A DNA stretch of 64,000 nucleotides, from positions 744,001 to 808,000 of the forward strand of contig PSQN01000006.1 in NCBI GenBank assembly GCA_002989075.1, given 5' to 3'. The notes below the pieces were generated by a model, which was given only the letters and a program-made list of their open reading frames with translations, ran no database searches and had not been told where the DNA came from. Origin of the DNA: Arthonia radiata. Lineage: Eukaryota; Ascomycota; Arthoniomycetes; Arthoniales; Arthoniaceae. The position numbers and the translations under genes are program-made. Below are positions 10,982-21,012 of this stretch, piece by piece; position 1 is the first letter of the stretch; every line of letters starts with the position of its first letter.

Positions 10982-11877
10982 ATGGCCACTCTCATGAAGC
11001 AGAGGGTGCTGTTCTACACATCCGTCGCCCTTCTTGGCGCAGCAATATCTCGTTACGTTTCTTTCCCATCACACCATATGCTCGCACATATGCGGTCAAC
11101 CCCTATACTGAACACTACCACATCCCCGCAAGATGTTGTACAAAACATCACAGGATCCCGTGAGCCTGACTACAAAATCCGCATAGGCTCCTTCGACCCT
11201 TTCTTCGCGCACCTCGAGAACTTCATCACACCCGACGAGCGCTCCTACCTCATCGGTCTCGCGTACGTGCTCCCCACACTCCACCCCACACCCTCCACGC
11301 CCCCATCACTAACACCCCTAGCTCCACCCTCCTCGCCCCGTCCGACGTAATGGACGCCAACGGCACGACCTACAGCGACTCCTCCCGCACCTCCTCCACC
11401 GCCTTCCTCCCCCTCGCAGACCCAATCGTCACGCGCATTGCCCACCGCGCCTCCCGCCTCCAAGGCTACGTCCCCCGCGCAGACATCGACGTCCAAGTGA
11501 CATCCTACACGCGCGGGCAGCGCTACATCGGGCACTTCGACTGGTTCGACGCGGCGCCAGGGATCCGCGGGGAATACGACCGCATCAGCACCATCTTTGC
11601 CATTCTCGATGCGGACTGCCGGCAATGTGGCACGCGGTTCGTGGATCTGCGGCGGGAGGACTTCGTGGGGGATGGGCGGTGGTGTGAGTTTGTGGAGTGC
11701 GAGGACGAGGCGCTGACGTTTCGGGCGACGCCGGGGAATGCGGTGTTTTGGAAGAATTTGTTGGGGGATGGGAGCGGGGATCGGAGGATGCAGCATGCGG
11801 GGTTGCCGGTGCCGGAGGGGAAGAAGGTGGGGTTGAATGTTTGGACGAGGGTGAGGTTGCCTGAGGGGGTGAGATAG
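10982..11877 (+). CDS. Prolyl 4-hydroxylase-like 2-oxoglutarate/Fe(II) oxygenase
   Basis: Two exons (10982-11262, 11322-11877) separated by a 59-nt intron (GTACGT, CACTAAC branch, TAG) encode 278 residues. A hydrophobic N-terminal segment (VLFYTSVALLGAAISRYVSF) predicts a signal anchor, suggesting the secretory pathway. The catalytic domain carries the P4H alpha-subunit motifs: GHFDWFD supplies the iron-binding His and Asp (about residues 164-166), MQHAGLPV the distal His (about 250), and GKKVGLNVW the Lys that binds 2-oxoglutarate. The substrate (a proline-containing protein or peptide) cannot be inferred. Length is that of short single-domain fungal P4H-like proteins. Exon 2 is strongly GC-rich, unlike the flanking intergenic DNA. 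Confidence 0.88.
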
Positions 11878-13137
11878 GGGGTGGTGGGTTGTGATTGTGT
11901 TGCGGAGCTCGTGGAGTGTGTTCTCTTCCCGATGGAAGGGTCTTGGTTGTGTGACCCCGCCTACTCGTGAACAAGAGCAGTGATCTGAAAATACGGTAGG
12001 GCATGGTTAGAGAGGGTCTTGAAGTGCCTGCCTGGTGTTCGCAAGACAAATGCTTCCAGCTCCTGAGACCGAGAAAAACACTGCAGCGCGTGGGTGAAGG
12101 CGCATGAGTGAGCAAGATAAAAATTCAGAAGAGCTTTGTAGGGATGATTGAGTTGCTGCACATGCGCTGTCAATGGCGGTAGTATGATAGTATGATTAAT
12201 GGCATACAGCATGAGCTCTGGAGATGAAGGGCTGGACTTGTATGATGAGATACAAGTCAAGTCTTGATGATAACTTTGAAGTCAAACAACATCCTTCCTC
12301 TGGTGCTTTCACCAGCTTCCGACCCCCGCAAATCCACCTTGACCGACTAGATTCCACCACTCACACCATACCAACATCCACCGCCGCACCTACTAACCGC
12401 ACCCTTCCTCCCCCGTCACCCACTGCTTCCTGAACCGCAGCACCCACGAAACTCAAACCAACAGCCTGGCGCGGAGCAAGCTCAACGGACCAGACTAGCA
12501 GAAATGTGAGGGCAGTTCTGTCTCCTCGGCGTCTTCTCCCACCGCGCGATCCCAAGCACCGTACTGGACTGCCGGCGGCGAGCGTCTCGAGCCTGTGGCA
12601 GTCGTTCCAAGTGTCGTCGTCGCGCGTGGCCGCAGAGCGTATCATGCTGCCTGAAGGTACAAGACTGTTCTGCACAATGTTGGAGTGGGAGTGAGGGGTT
12701 TGGGGCAGTACTGGAGTGGGATCTGGGGTTGGCGAGACCATGCCTGCCTGTGACCGCCGTCACCTTACCCTTTGTCCACCGATGATGACCTTGATGAGAT
12801 GGTGTTGATGAGGCTGAAGACTGATGGTGGTCAGTGAAAGTAGACTCAAGAAGGATGGAGGAACTTACAAGTTGTTGTTGTGATGTGCCGATGGCAGTGA
12901 GATGAGCTCGACGAAGACGAAGCACCAGGAAGGACGAATGGCAAGGCTATTGATGAGGCTTGGTGGTCGTCTGGCACAGCATTAGCATATGGTGATGATG
13001 AGCGTGACAAAGAACTTACTCAGTGAAGGTGACGATGTCGGCGATGATGAGACTTGAGAACGAAGCTTCAACGATGACAGTGGAGACTTGAGAAGGTCGG
13101 TAATGACGATGGTGATAATTGATTGATGATTGTCGAT
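11878..13137. other. Gene-poor region with unresolved minus-strand open frames
   Basis: No recognisable gene. Between about 12480 and 13930 the minus strand has several consensus-looking donor and acceptor sites: donors read as GTAAGTTCC near 12866, GTAAGTTCT near 13018 and GTATGTATT near 13417. It also has runs of CATCATC-type simple sequence. A minus-strand orphan transcript is possible, but I could not build a consistent open frame through it. Confidence 0.3.
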
Positions 13138-13322
13138 GTTGTTGTTGGATGAGACCTTGTTGTCGTTGGATGAGACCTTGTTGTCGTTGGATGAGACCTT
13201 GTTGTCGTTGGATGAGACCTTGTTGTCGTTGGATGAGACCTTGTTGTCGTTGGATGAGACCTTGTTGTCGTTGGATGAGACCTTGTTGTCGTTGGATGAG
13301 ACCTTGTTGTCGATGGAAGAGG
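13138..13322. repeat. 21-bp minisatellite, eight full copies
   Basis: Eight head-to-tail 21-bp units run from 13138 to 13305, each being GTTGTCGTTG followed by GATGAGACCTT. The first unit differs by one base (T for C), and a degenerate ninth partial unit ends near 13322. The near identity implies recent expansion or homogenisation. The unit length is a multiple of three, so all frames stay open across it on both strands; open frames here are therefore not evidence of coding. Confidence 0.95.
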
Positions 13323-15626
13323 CGGCAACTGTTGAGTGAGGGTAGAGTTGCCGCCTTCAAGGTCCATCTCTGAGAGGACATCAGTCACTGACGCGAGTGA
13401 CGACGAGGAATACATACCTGGTGCTGCTCATTCTGATGCTCGTGGAGTCAGAGGAGCTTCAAAGAAGAAAGGAGGCGTCCTTGATGAGGCTTGACATGCT
13501 GTCAAAGCTTGGTGAGCTTTGTTGTGATGAGGACGCGTGAGCATCTTCGTGTTGAGGAGTCGGCAGTGATCACTCGCGTTGAAGAGACGGCGTCCACGAT
13601 GATCAGAGAATTGAGAGGGCATCGCGAAGACGAGGGATGATGATTGCAGATGACCGATGATGGACGGCAGTGATGGGTGATGAGAAGGACGATGAGGCGA
13701 GTGTGAAGAAGAAGAGAGGAAGCTGGAGGACGCGCGACGATGTTTTATTCTGTTGATGATGGAACGTGCTCAACAGCACTGGAGCCTTGAGAAAGTTCTT
13801 GCGCTGGCCGGCGCTTGAACAATGAAGTGTTGCCATGGGGACATCACCAAAATCAGGTGGGGGACCGATGAACGCGTTCACGACTGACGGCAAGACGCGT
13901 GCCACGATTCCCGCAGGATGAGGATGAATCATTGTGAGCTCTACGAAATGATGTCGTGGCTAGAGGAAAGTAACGGTGGTGTCAGATAGCCGTGTCGCTG
14001 GATTTCATGAGAAGGGCATTCCCGGGTTGTTGACCATGTCTCTGCCAGACGAGCCTGGTCGATGCTCAATTGCTTCAAGTAAATGACAGACCTTTCATGC
14101 GAGCTTGCTAGGAACCATGTACCTCCGTGAGATAAGCAGGTAAGACAGCGGGTAAAATTACAGCACATTAGTAGTAATCGATATCGATGAGCCAGAAGAC
14201 CAACAAGGGTGAACCAAAAAGCGTGCAAAAAATCACCTCCTGGCGCGGCAGCAAGCCTCTGCAGCGGGCAAATTTCTTTCTATGCTTCTGCCATGTCCGA
14301 CACTCGTAAGTGCTGAGCTAAGCATATGCCGGGCGCTCGGAGCGAATACTTCCTTTGCTCGTTCTCACCCACCGAAAGCAACTCTTTATGTTTACTATAT
14401 CATTAGTCTCGATATCTTCCTCGTGCCACTTGGGTGACATACACCAGCTACTTTGAGTCGAGTTACGCGCGGCTTGAGTCTTTGATTCCATGAGTGAGGG
14501 GGCTTCATAGTATCTGCGCCGTTGGTGACCTAGCGCGTCGTCTGCCTACCTCATGCTTCATATGCCGGCATTACCTAAAAAAAGTCGCTTCGAAGCTCTG
14601 AGATAATGGTAAGAGTGCTGCCCAGAGCCGAACCTGCTGGCACGCCAAACTAGGGGACGACGATCCGTGCCAGTCTTCAAACATGCGCATCGGGTACTAT
14701 CAGAAGCTGTGGACCTAGCAGACCAGTTCCTGGCTGACAGCATCGACGATATTCTCGCCAGCAAGGTCTTCGGCAGCCTTGATGAGAATAATAGCAAGGG
14801 GCTAGGCGGCGAAGGCTCAAGGCATCACGGCAAGAATGTGCTTGACTCCATCGTCGAGAACCTCCACGGCTACACACCGGGCCAGCCCAAGCGAGAATGT
14901 CTCATAGTTGATTGCCTCGACTTCCTTGCTCGCACAGTTTGGCGGATTGCGAGACGCCGCGGATCGCACCGAGCTCGGGCTTGATCGCGGCGTTTTCCAA
15001 TGCTCACCTCTGAAACGCTGAGAACCCGCCGCTTGACATCCTTGAGATCATCAGAGCCTCATCGAGCCTAAGAAAAGAGATGGTAGAAAATGTGTTCCAC
15101 GTACAGTTGCGTCTCAAGTGCCCTGGCTGTCAGCATGTGACAGTCAGGACAGCATAAGCTGTAGGTTGTCTTCAACGCTCGGTAAGCGTGTGAGCATATT
15201 TCCTCGAGGATTAGCGAAGAATCAGGCGGATCATGCTGGGGAGCTGACTCTATCAAATGAGTCTTCGGGCTGAACGCTGGTCATCACGGGCAGTCAGACG
15301 GGCGTGTGATGGAACGACGGCGGGTGTGAATTGCTGTCTCACAGACAGCTGTTGAGTCTGGTACGACGAGGTCCTTGCCTTACGTGCACATTGCTCGTGA
15401 ACATTGACGCCATCGAACCCAGGAAGAGCGTCTGCACAATATTGAGGAACAAGTTATTGAATGAGAGAAAGTATGCATGTGGTAATCTGGCAGCAAAGTT
15501 TACCTTCGTTCTTACGTCTTGCTATTATACTAACGTCTTTTCGCTTATCTTCGTTGACTCATTACCCTGTGTCTGCAACTCACCTTTCGCGATTACACAA
15601 TGGTTTGTGTATGATCCTCTACGTTC
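13323..15626. other. Gene-poor region downstream of the minisatellite
   Basis: Up to about 13960 the + strand is rich in GATGATG/GATGAG words, echoing the minisatellite. Beyond that the sequence is of ordinary complexity. A + open frame at 14667-14984 (105 codons, starting MPVFKHAHRVLSEAVDLADQ) looks somewhat protein-like but has no recognised similarity. I see no convincing gene, tRNA or mobile element. Confidence 0.35.
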
Positions 15627-16783
15627 TCACATCTTCGAGCTGCGCCCAACTATGCCATCTGCCCTTTCGCCCACATCACTCAGTGGTGTGGTCTTCTTCT
15701 CATCACTCATATCCGCACTTCTTCCAACGATACCGTCGGCCCGCTCACCCACATCGCTGGCCATCCCCCTCCTCTGCCCACTTACCACGCCCTCGTCTAG
15801 CTCACTGCACATGAGAATACATGTGTCCCTCAGCGCCGGTGTCCTGTATTTCCGATTCACAGCCTGGTAGTCGGTGCTGCCTGCCATATCGCAGAAGTGC
15901 TCGAGACTGGGATAATGTGCCAGCGCGATCTCTTCCCACTCACCATTAAGCGACTCACTTTTGCCATCTACATTCTCTTTCGTGTTTCCTATCGGCCGTT
16001 GACCGACCGCCGCAAAGCCGCTGGGCGCCTGCGAACCAGCCGGCGAGGGTACAACCTTGCCTACAAGCTTTGCCGTTCCACCTCTTTTCGCGCCGATAGA
16101 CTCAGCAAAAGCCTTGCCATAGACGCTGTACGACTCATGTGCTTTATTCTGCGGACGAGCGAACGCAAGCAGGTTTAACATCGACACCGCGCCCTTGCCC
16201 TTTGGTCCTTGATGCCGCCAGTAGCTCAAACACCAGTCTCTCAGCTCTTGCGTCAGCTCCAGATTCTGGCCTTCGCTTGCGATGAGCGGGCGCTCGAGGG
16301 TGCCCGTGAGGGCCGGTGGGGACTGTGTAGGATGAATGAGAGAGTCATTCTTCTTTTGAAAGCTAGAGAGCACAGCGGAGGGAATTCCTGCGGTGAGGGT
16401 GTAGTGGGCGCGGGCGTGGTTGTTTAGTAGCTCGGAGGGGAGAGAAGAAGTGCCGGGGAGGATTAGAAGGAGATCCCATGGCGTGGCGGTGGTGGATGTT
16501 GCGGTGGTCTTGTGGGTTGTAGATATGTGATTTGAAATTGCGGGGTCGGAGAGAGGATCGAGGAGGGGTACAGTGGCGATAGAGGAGGGTGTGATGATCC
16601 AGCGGATGGGACGCGCGGTCACGAGTGGCTTGCTATCATCCGGAAGAGACGACTGCAGGCGGGACAAGACTGTCCTGTGTCAGACGGCGATGCTCACACA
16701 GATAGAGGTGGGGAGCGAGTACATTCAGGTATGGCGTGCGAGGACGGGTGGAGTGCGAGGAGGTGCAAAGTGCAGAGCGGCAT
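15627..16783 (-). CDS. Protein with DUF1330/dimeric alpha-beta barrel-like core
   Basis: The main exon (15627-16669) has no usable ATG before residue ~160, so I infer a first exon 16723-16783 (MPLCTLHLLALHPSS...) joined by a 53-nt intron with a GTACTC donor, CTGAC branch and ACAG acceptor. The result is 367 residues. The core GKGAVSMLNLLAFARPQ ... YSVYGKAFAESIGAKRGG ... WEEIALAHYPSLEHFCDMA resembles the ferredoxin-like dimeric barrel of DUF1330-type proteins; the reaction, if any, is unknown. The C-terminus carries two copies of a 14-residue peptide, SDVGERADGIVGRS, identical in protein but different at most codons (see findings). Start and donor are the weakest parts of the model. Confidence 0.6.
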
Positions 16784-17661
16784 TGCTGGCAATGTCGTAC
16801 GCTTCTAATCAAAGAGGACAGCACAGCACGAGTTCCAAAGCAAAGACGGTGTGTCTGCACGCGGCCGTGTGAGGGCAAGATGCATCGGACGAGTGTGCCG
16901 TGATGTTTCGGCTTCAACTTCCGACATTCGAGCCGAGGCTCAACCGCTGCTCCCTGTCTACGGCACGGTCGCGTAGTGAGATCTCGTGATGTATGGAGTC
17001 TTTCGCTTGTTTGAAAATGTCCATCGAGCCTGCGACTGATCGTCTGGACCATTGCTTGGGCACACCTTGGCCTCCTCGAACGTCCTTGATTGCACATATC
17101 ACAATGCGTCCCAAATATTAGTAGACGGCATGTTCTGCGTAACCTCGGTCTGAAGCTGGAGTCCCAGCTTGGGATTGCGTCAACCGCTTGCCAGCATCTT
17201 GCACGACACCCGTCTCATGCGCGACAGCCCCATCCGTCACAGAAGGATACCTGAACCCGCGCGATTGGGACGTGCCGAGCACCAGGCTTGAGTGTTCATG
17301 GCCATTGTCTGTGGTGCTTAATAGATCCTCCCGAGTGGCAGTCGTGACGGCCTGCTGGAAGAGTGATCGGTGAGTAAGCATTTAGGCTCGATTTGGCTGC
17401 TCGTTATGCGGTGAAACCTCAATGGACCCGCCATCTGTCATGTTCCGGTGACCAGGTCGAATCAGTTGGCTTGCATGAAACAAGGAACTCCTGGTGGATC
17501 TGTGGGTTCCGCTATGCGGGATGGCGCGCATCCGAGGCATAGCCCCTTGCAGGAACAGCACAGAAGTATTTTTCGTGTCCTGTGGTGCCTTGCCGGCCGA
17601 GACCGTGGTGGCTCGGAAAGCCGAACAAATTTGACCCCACGCGACCCTAAGACGTCGGTTT
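16784..17661. other. Intergenic region, nothing supported
   Basis: About 880 bp between two minus-strand genes: the 3' flank of the TBC gene and the promoter of the DUF1330-like gene. Open frames on both strands overlap each other and look like noise. No repeats or RNA gene recognised. Confidence 0.4.
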
Positions 17662-19074
17662 TTAGAGACCACAGAGAGCCCTGCATCTTCTCATCGCTGT
17701 CAAGGCGACCGCTGTAGCATTCCCGTCTCGTCGCAACCACCATGCAAGGACAGCAATCGCAACAGCGATACCAACAAATTGTGCAGGTCGTCTGTAGCCA
17801 CGAATGGTTCTGCTGATATTCTGCATATTCTGGTCTCTCCCGAGCTTGCGCTCTTGTTTGTGAAACCAAGCTTCCCCCTGCTGCAAAGACTGCTTTCGAG
17901 CTGAAACAATATCCTGCGTAGTTTTCAACGCACTATTTCGGTCGATTGCTCGCCAAGGGTTTCCAGGGAGACTGTCTGGCGGCCAGGCTTCGTACAGATG
18001 AACGGTCCGTGCGATGAGGTCCTCCAAGTCCAGCGGCGTTGGAATCTTGGACAGGATGGAATGCAACATTTCTGGCTCGTCTTCGTCAATCTCGAGAAGC
18101 TCCCGCTTACGGCTAGTGACCACCGTGGCGAAGAAGTATATAGGCATGCTTGCCGATCGAGTAAGGAAAAAGTCGAAAAGCCGTGCGATATCGGCATACT
18201 CTTCAATCTCATGGGCGTACAGCGTCAATGTCGCAGATAGAGCGAAGAATGGCTGGGTCTGTGATAGACGTCTCTCCAGCTCGGGCTCCATGGCGTGAAT
18301 GATATGAGGCAACAGACCTAGATGCACGGTTGCCGCGGCAAGAGAAGGAAGCATGAAATCTCGAATGCGGAGGACCGAAAGCCTCGCAACCGCGTCGACA
18401 GCCCCTTCCCGCCCCAGAACGAGCAGCAACACTTGTACAATGTCATGATAGCCTTGGAAATAGCACAGATAGGGAGCCTGTCGAAGGGTCTGTGTAATGA
18501 GAGAGCCAAGCTCCTCCTTGCGAGCGGCTGTCTGCTTCGCGCCGTCGTCTAAAGACATGGAATCAGTAGCTGACCGGGCTTTGGGACCGATTGACCGACC
18601 CTTAGGATAGTATACGAAAGATCGTTCCACATCTAAGCCCGCTTGCCGCTCATCCGTATGGATTGATAGGTCTTGCCAACGAGTGGAAACCTTTCCGTCT
18701 CTATCTGGCCGGTCGACATTCTCCGATGCAGAAGGCAGGTGGATATTACAGCCAAGGACAAGAGGCCCTATAATACATTGCTATTAGGATGAACTCAGCG
18801 AATCGGCAAGATGGATAATTATGATGCAGCAGAACGTACATGCAAGCCTTCTACACTCATCCGAGACGAAGCCCAATGGTGATGTTGCATACTTGATCAG
18901 TGCCGCAACATCATCATTGCTACACGCTGCTTTGATATCTTGCACCTTATCCGCTTGCAAGAATGGATGCCCGAGAACGGCTACTGGGCTTGCGACGCTG
19001 GCATTGGTTTCAGGGCTCTGATGCCGTGGGGCTGCAACGTCTTGAACATCGGACAAACCTCGCACCGGGTCCAT
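17662..19074 (-). CDS. TBC-domain Rab GTPase-activating protein (Gyp8/TBC1D20 type)
   Basis: Two exons (18840-19074 and 17662-18767) with a 72-nt intron (GTACGT ... CCTAATAG ... TATAG) yield 446 residues. Joining restores the first TBC motif across the junction (RRLAWPLVLG). The catalytic arginine finger lies in LDVERS (about residue 125) and the glutamine finger in CYFQGYHD (about 182), so the dual-finger GAP is intact. The C-terminus has one membrane span (FVGIAVAIAVLAWWLRR), matching the ER-anchored Gyp8/TBC1D20 group that acts on Ypt1/Rab1 in early secretory traffic. The long insert between the first motif and the arginine finger is charged and probably disordered. Ortholog-level naming is inference from tail anchoring and motif context. 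Confidence 0.87.
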
Positions 19075-21012
19075 GATCAGTCACAGCGGTGAAATGTTTC
19101 AGGATCTACCAAGAAGCGACACACGCATTCGTTCAACGTGCATGCAGAGTTCTTGACAATCGCAAATGCGCAGCCTTGAAAGTATTCTGCGAGCAAAGCT
19201 GAACTCTGCTCAGGTGCTTTTCACTTAGGCAGTCGTGTGTTTATGGACCAGATTATGTCATGTTCCCAATCCGAAGTGTCGGGGCTGGCCTTGCATCAAA
19301 TCTGATATTGGAGGACGTCTCCTTGAAGATCAGGAAGTGAGCAGAAGAAGTGCCGGCAGTGAGGTCTCGGCCCCCGGGAAGAGCCCCCGGGGATAGCGCC
19401 GATCGCGGCATACTGCAAGACCGTTTCGAGTAATTTCAACGGTCGTGCCTCTATTGGAGCGGCAGATGAGAGAATGGCACATGGCCGTCCCACAAGCCCG
19501 GCTCATCACATCTCTCAGTAACAACATGACGGGATGTATTGCTTGTATCTCCCTCACCACTCCGTACTTCGTGCTCATGCCACCCCGCAACCGAGAGCGA
19601 GGACGGCCGTCCGCGTCGGGGCGAGGTGAAAGAGCACCTGTGAGCAGGATCACCACCCATATCGTTGTCACACATTGGAGGGTGGATTTCGTGCGGCTTT
19701 TGTCGACGTCTTCTTCATCGACATCTCCTGATGTTAATGGAAAAAAGAGCCCGCCGCAGCCAATTGACGTTGGACCTGCCATGCTGCATGCTGTGCATAT
19801 GACCCCTGTTTCCTGGAAATGACCCCGGTCCTCGCACACGGGCAGCTCGTCTGGCTTGCCCCATCTTCTGACTTGTCGCTGTCCGTTTGGGGCAAATTGC
19901 TGTCGACATCATTCTCTCGAATTTCGCAGAGCCGCAAGGAGGCGGTGGAGCGGTGTTTGGGTGCAAGCAAAACAAGGCGTCGAATCAGCCCCGCAAGGTG
20001 CTCACTGATCTGCGCTTTCATGAGTAACCTCTTCTTTGAGCGTCGTCGTCAGTAATGGAGACACTCTTTCTGTCTACCATCATTAGCTTCTTCGGCTCCG
20101 TCCGTCTTTCGAGTAATTCGACTGCCTCTGACCTGCCTCCGTCAACGGCGATCGAGCCCCCTTCCCCGGCGTATCAACCGGGCCTACCCTTCTCCTAGGC
20201 CTATCTCGTCCCATGTCTGCTCGAGCGTCTGACGTCGAGGGCGATTCCCCACGGGATGATTCGCGCGATTATTCCTGTCGCCTGGTCAATCCATGAACTT
20301 TGTTCGATGGCGTTGCTTGCTCCGCCTGGCTGCCCGTCCTTAGCGTGCATCTAGCGAAACTGCTATTGCCGTCCCTTCGCTCCCAACGCGCCGCGTATTA
20401 TACTCGCATGCTAGCTCTGACTCAGAATCGATCCCCGCCGCGACGACTTTCTATTGACATGTTCCTGGTCGATGCTGTCGAATAAGCAGCTATTGCCTGG
20501 CGTCTTCAAGAAGTTGCTTGCATTGAGCAGAAAATCATCCCAAACCGGTCCAACCACATTCATTTCTTCGTTCCCTCGATCAACGCACTTTCTAAAATAT
20601 AATCTATTCAAGATGCCGCCCTGTAATACACCAGCGTTCACTCACATCTACAGCCTGGCCACTACTCGATAAACCGCTCAAGTGCCGACCATAGTGTTGC
20701 GCCAGTAGCGGGGCATCCCAAGGCACCATTCCAGCCCAGATCTCAGATCACCAATCCGCTCGAGTCAAGGAATATCGACGTGCTTGGACCTTGCGAGATC
20801 CTGGGTTATGCTCGCCCTGGACTCGTGTCGTGCACTGGGATCACCGCACCAGATTCTCAAAGCAACTTCGAGGCTATCACGAAGAGCATTATACGAGCGG
20901 CCCCTCTGCAGTGGTAGAGGGTCTGCAAGCAAGATTTCGCTGGCATTGACGGAATTGCTCGAAAATTACGCAAATTGCCGCCCCGGATCCGGCTGTTGCC
21001 TCAGTCCGCTCA
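19075..21012. other. Large intergenic region, nothing firmly supported
   Basis: About 1.9 kb between the divergent TBC and beta-propeller genes. Between 19330 and 19840 both strands are open over the same interval, so at most one could be real, and neither resembles a known protein. From about 20050 to 20700 the + strand is pyrimidine-rich, like a promoter or long 5' leader of the gene starting at 21013. No repeats, tRNA or transposon features seen. Confidence 0.35.

Noticed and set aside
13138-13322. CRISPR-like array
   Set aside because: Units are contiguous with no spacers, and the genome is a spliced eukaryote.
13068-13415. Open frames through the minisatellite on both strands
   Set aside because: A 21-bp unit without stops stays open in any frame that lacks a stop in the unit; no start context or conserved flanks support a gene.
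14667-14984. 105-codon + open frame in the gene desert
   Set aside because: Composition is plausible for protein, but there is no similarity, splice context or neighbour evidence; mentioned only in the regional note.
15627-16667. Gene start at a non-ATG codon at 16667
   Set aside because: The long frame lacks an ATG for about 160 codons. A short upstream exon with an ATG and frame-compatible splice sites explains it better than a TTG start.
19330-19839. Possible gene on either strand upstream of the propeller gene
   Set aside because: Both strands are open over the same interval, the translations resemble nothing, and the minus frame lacks an ATG at its start.
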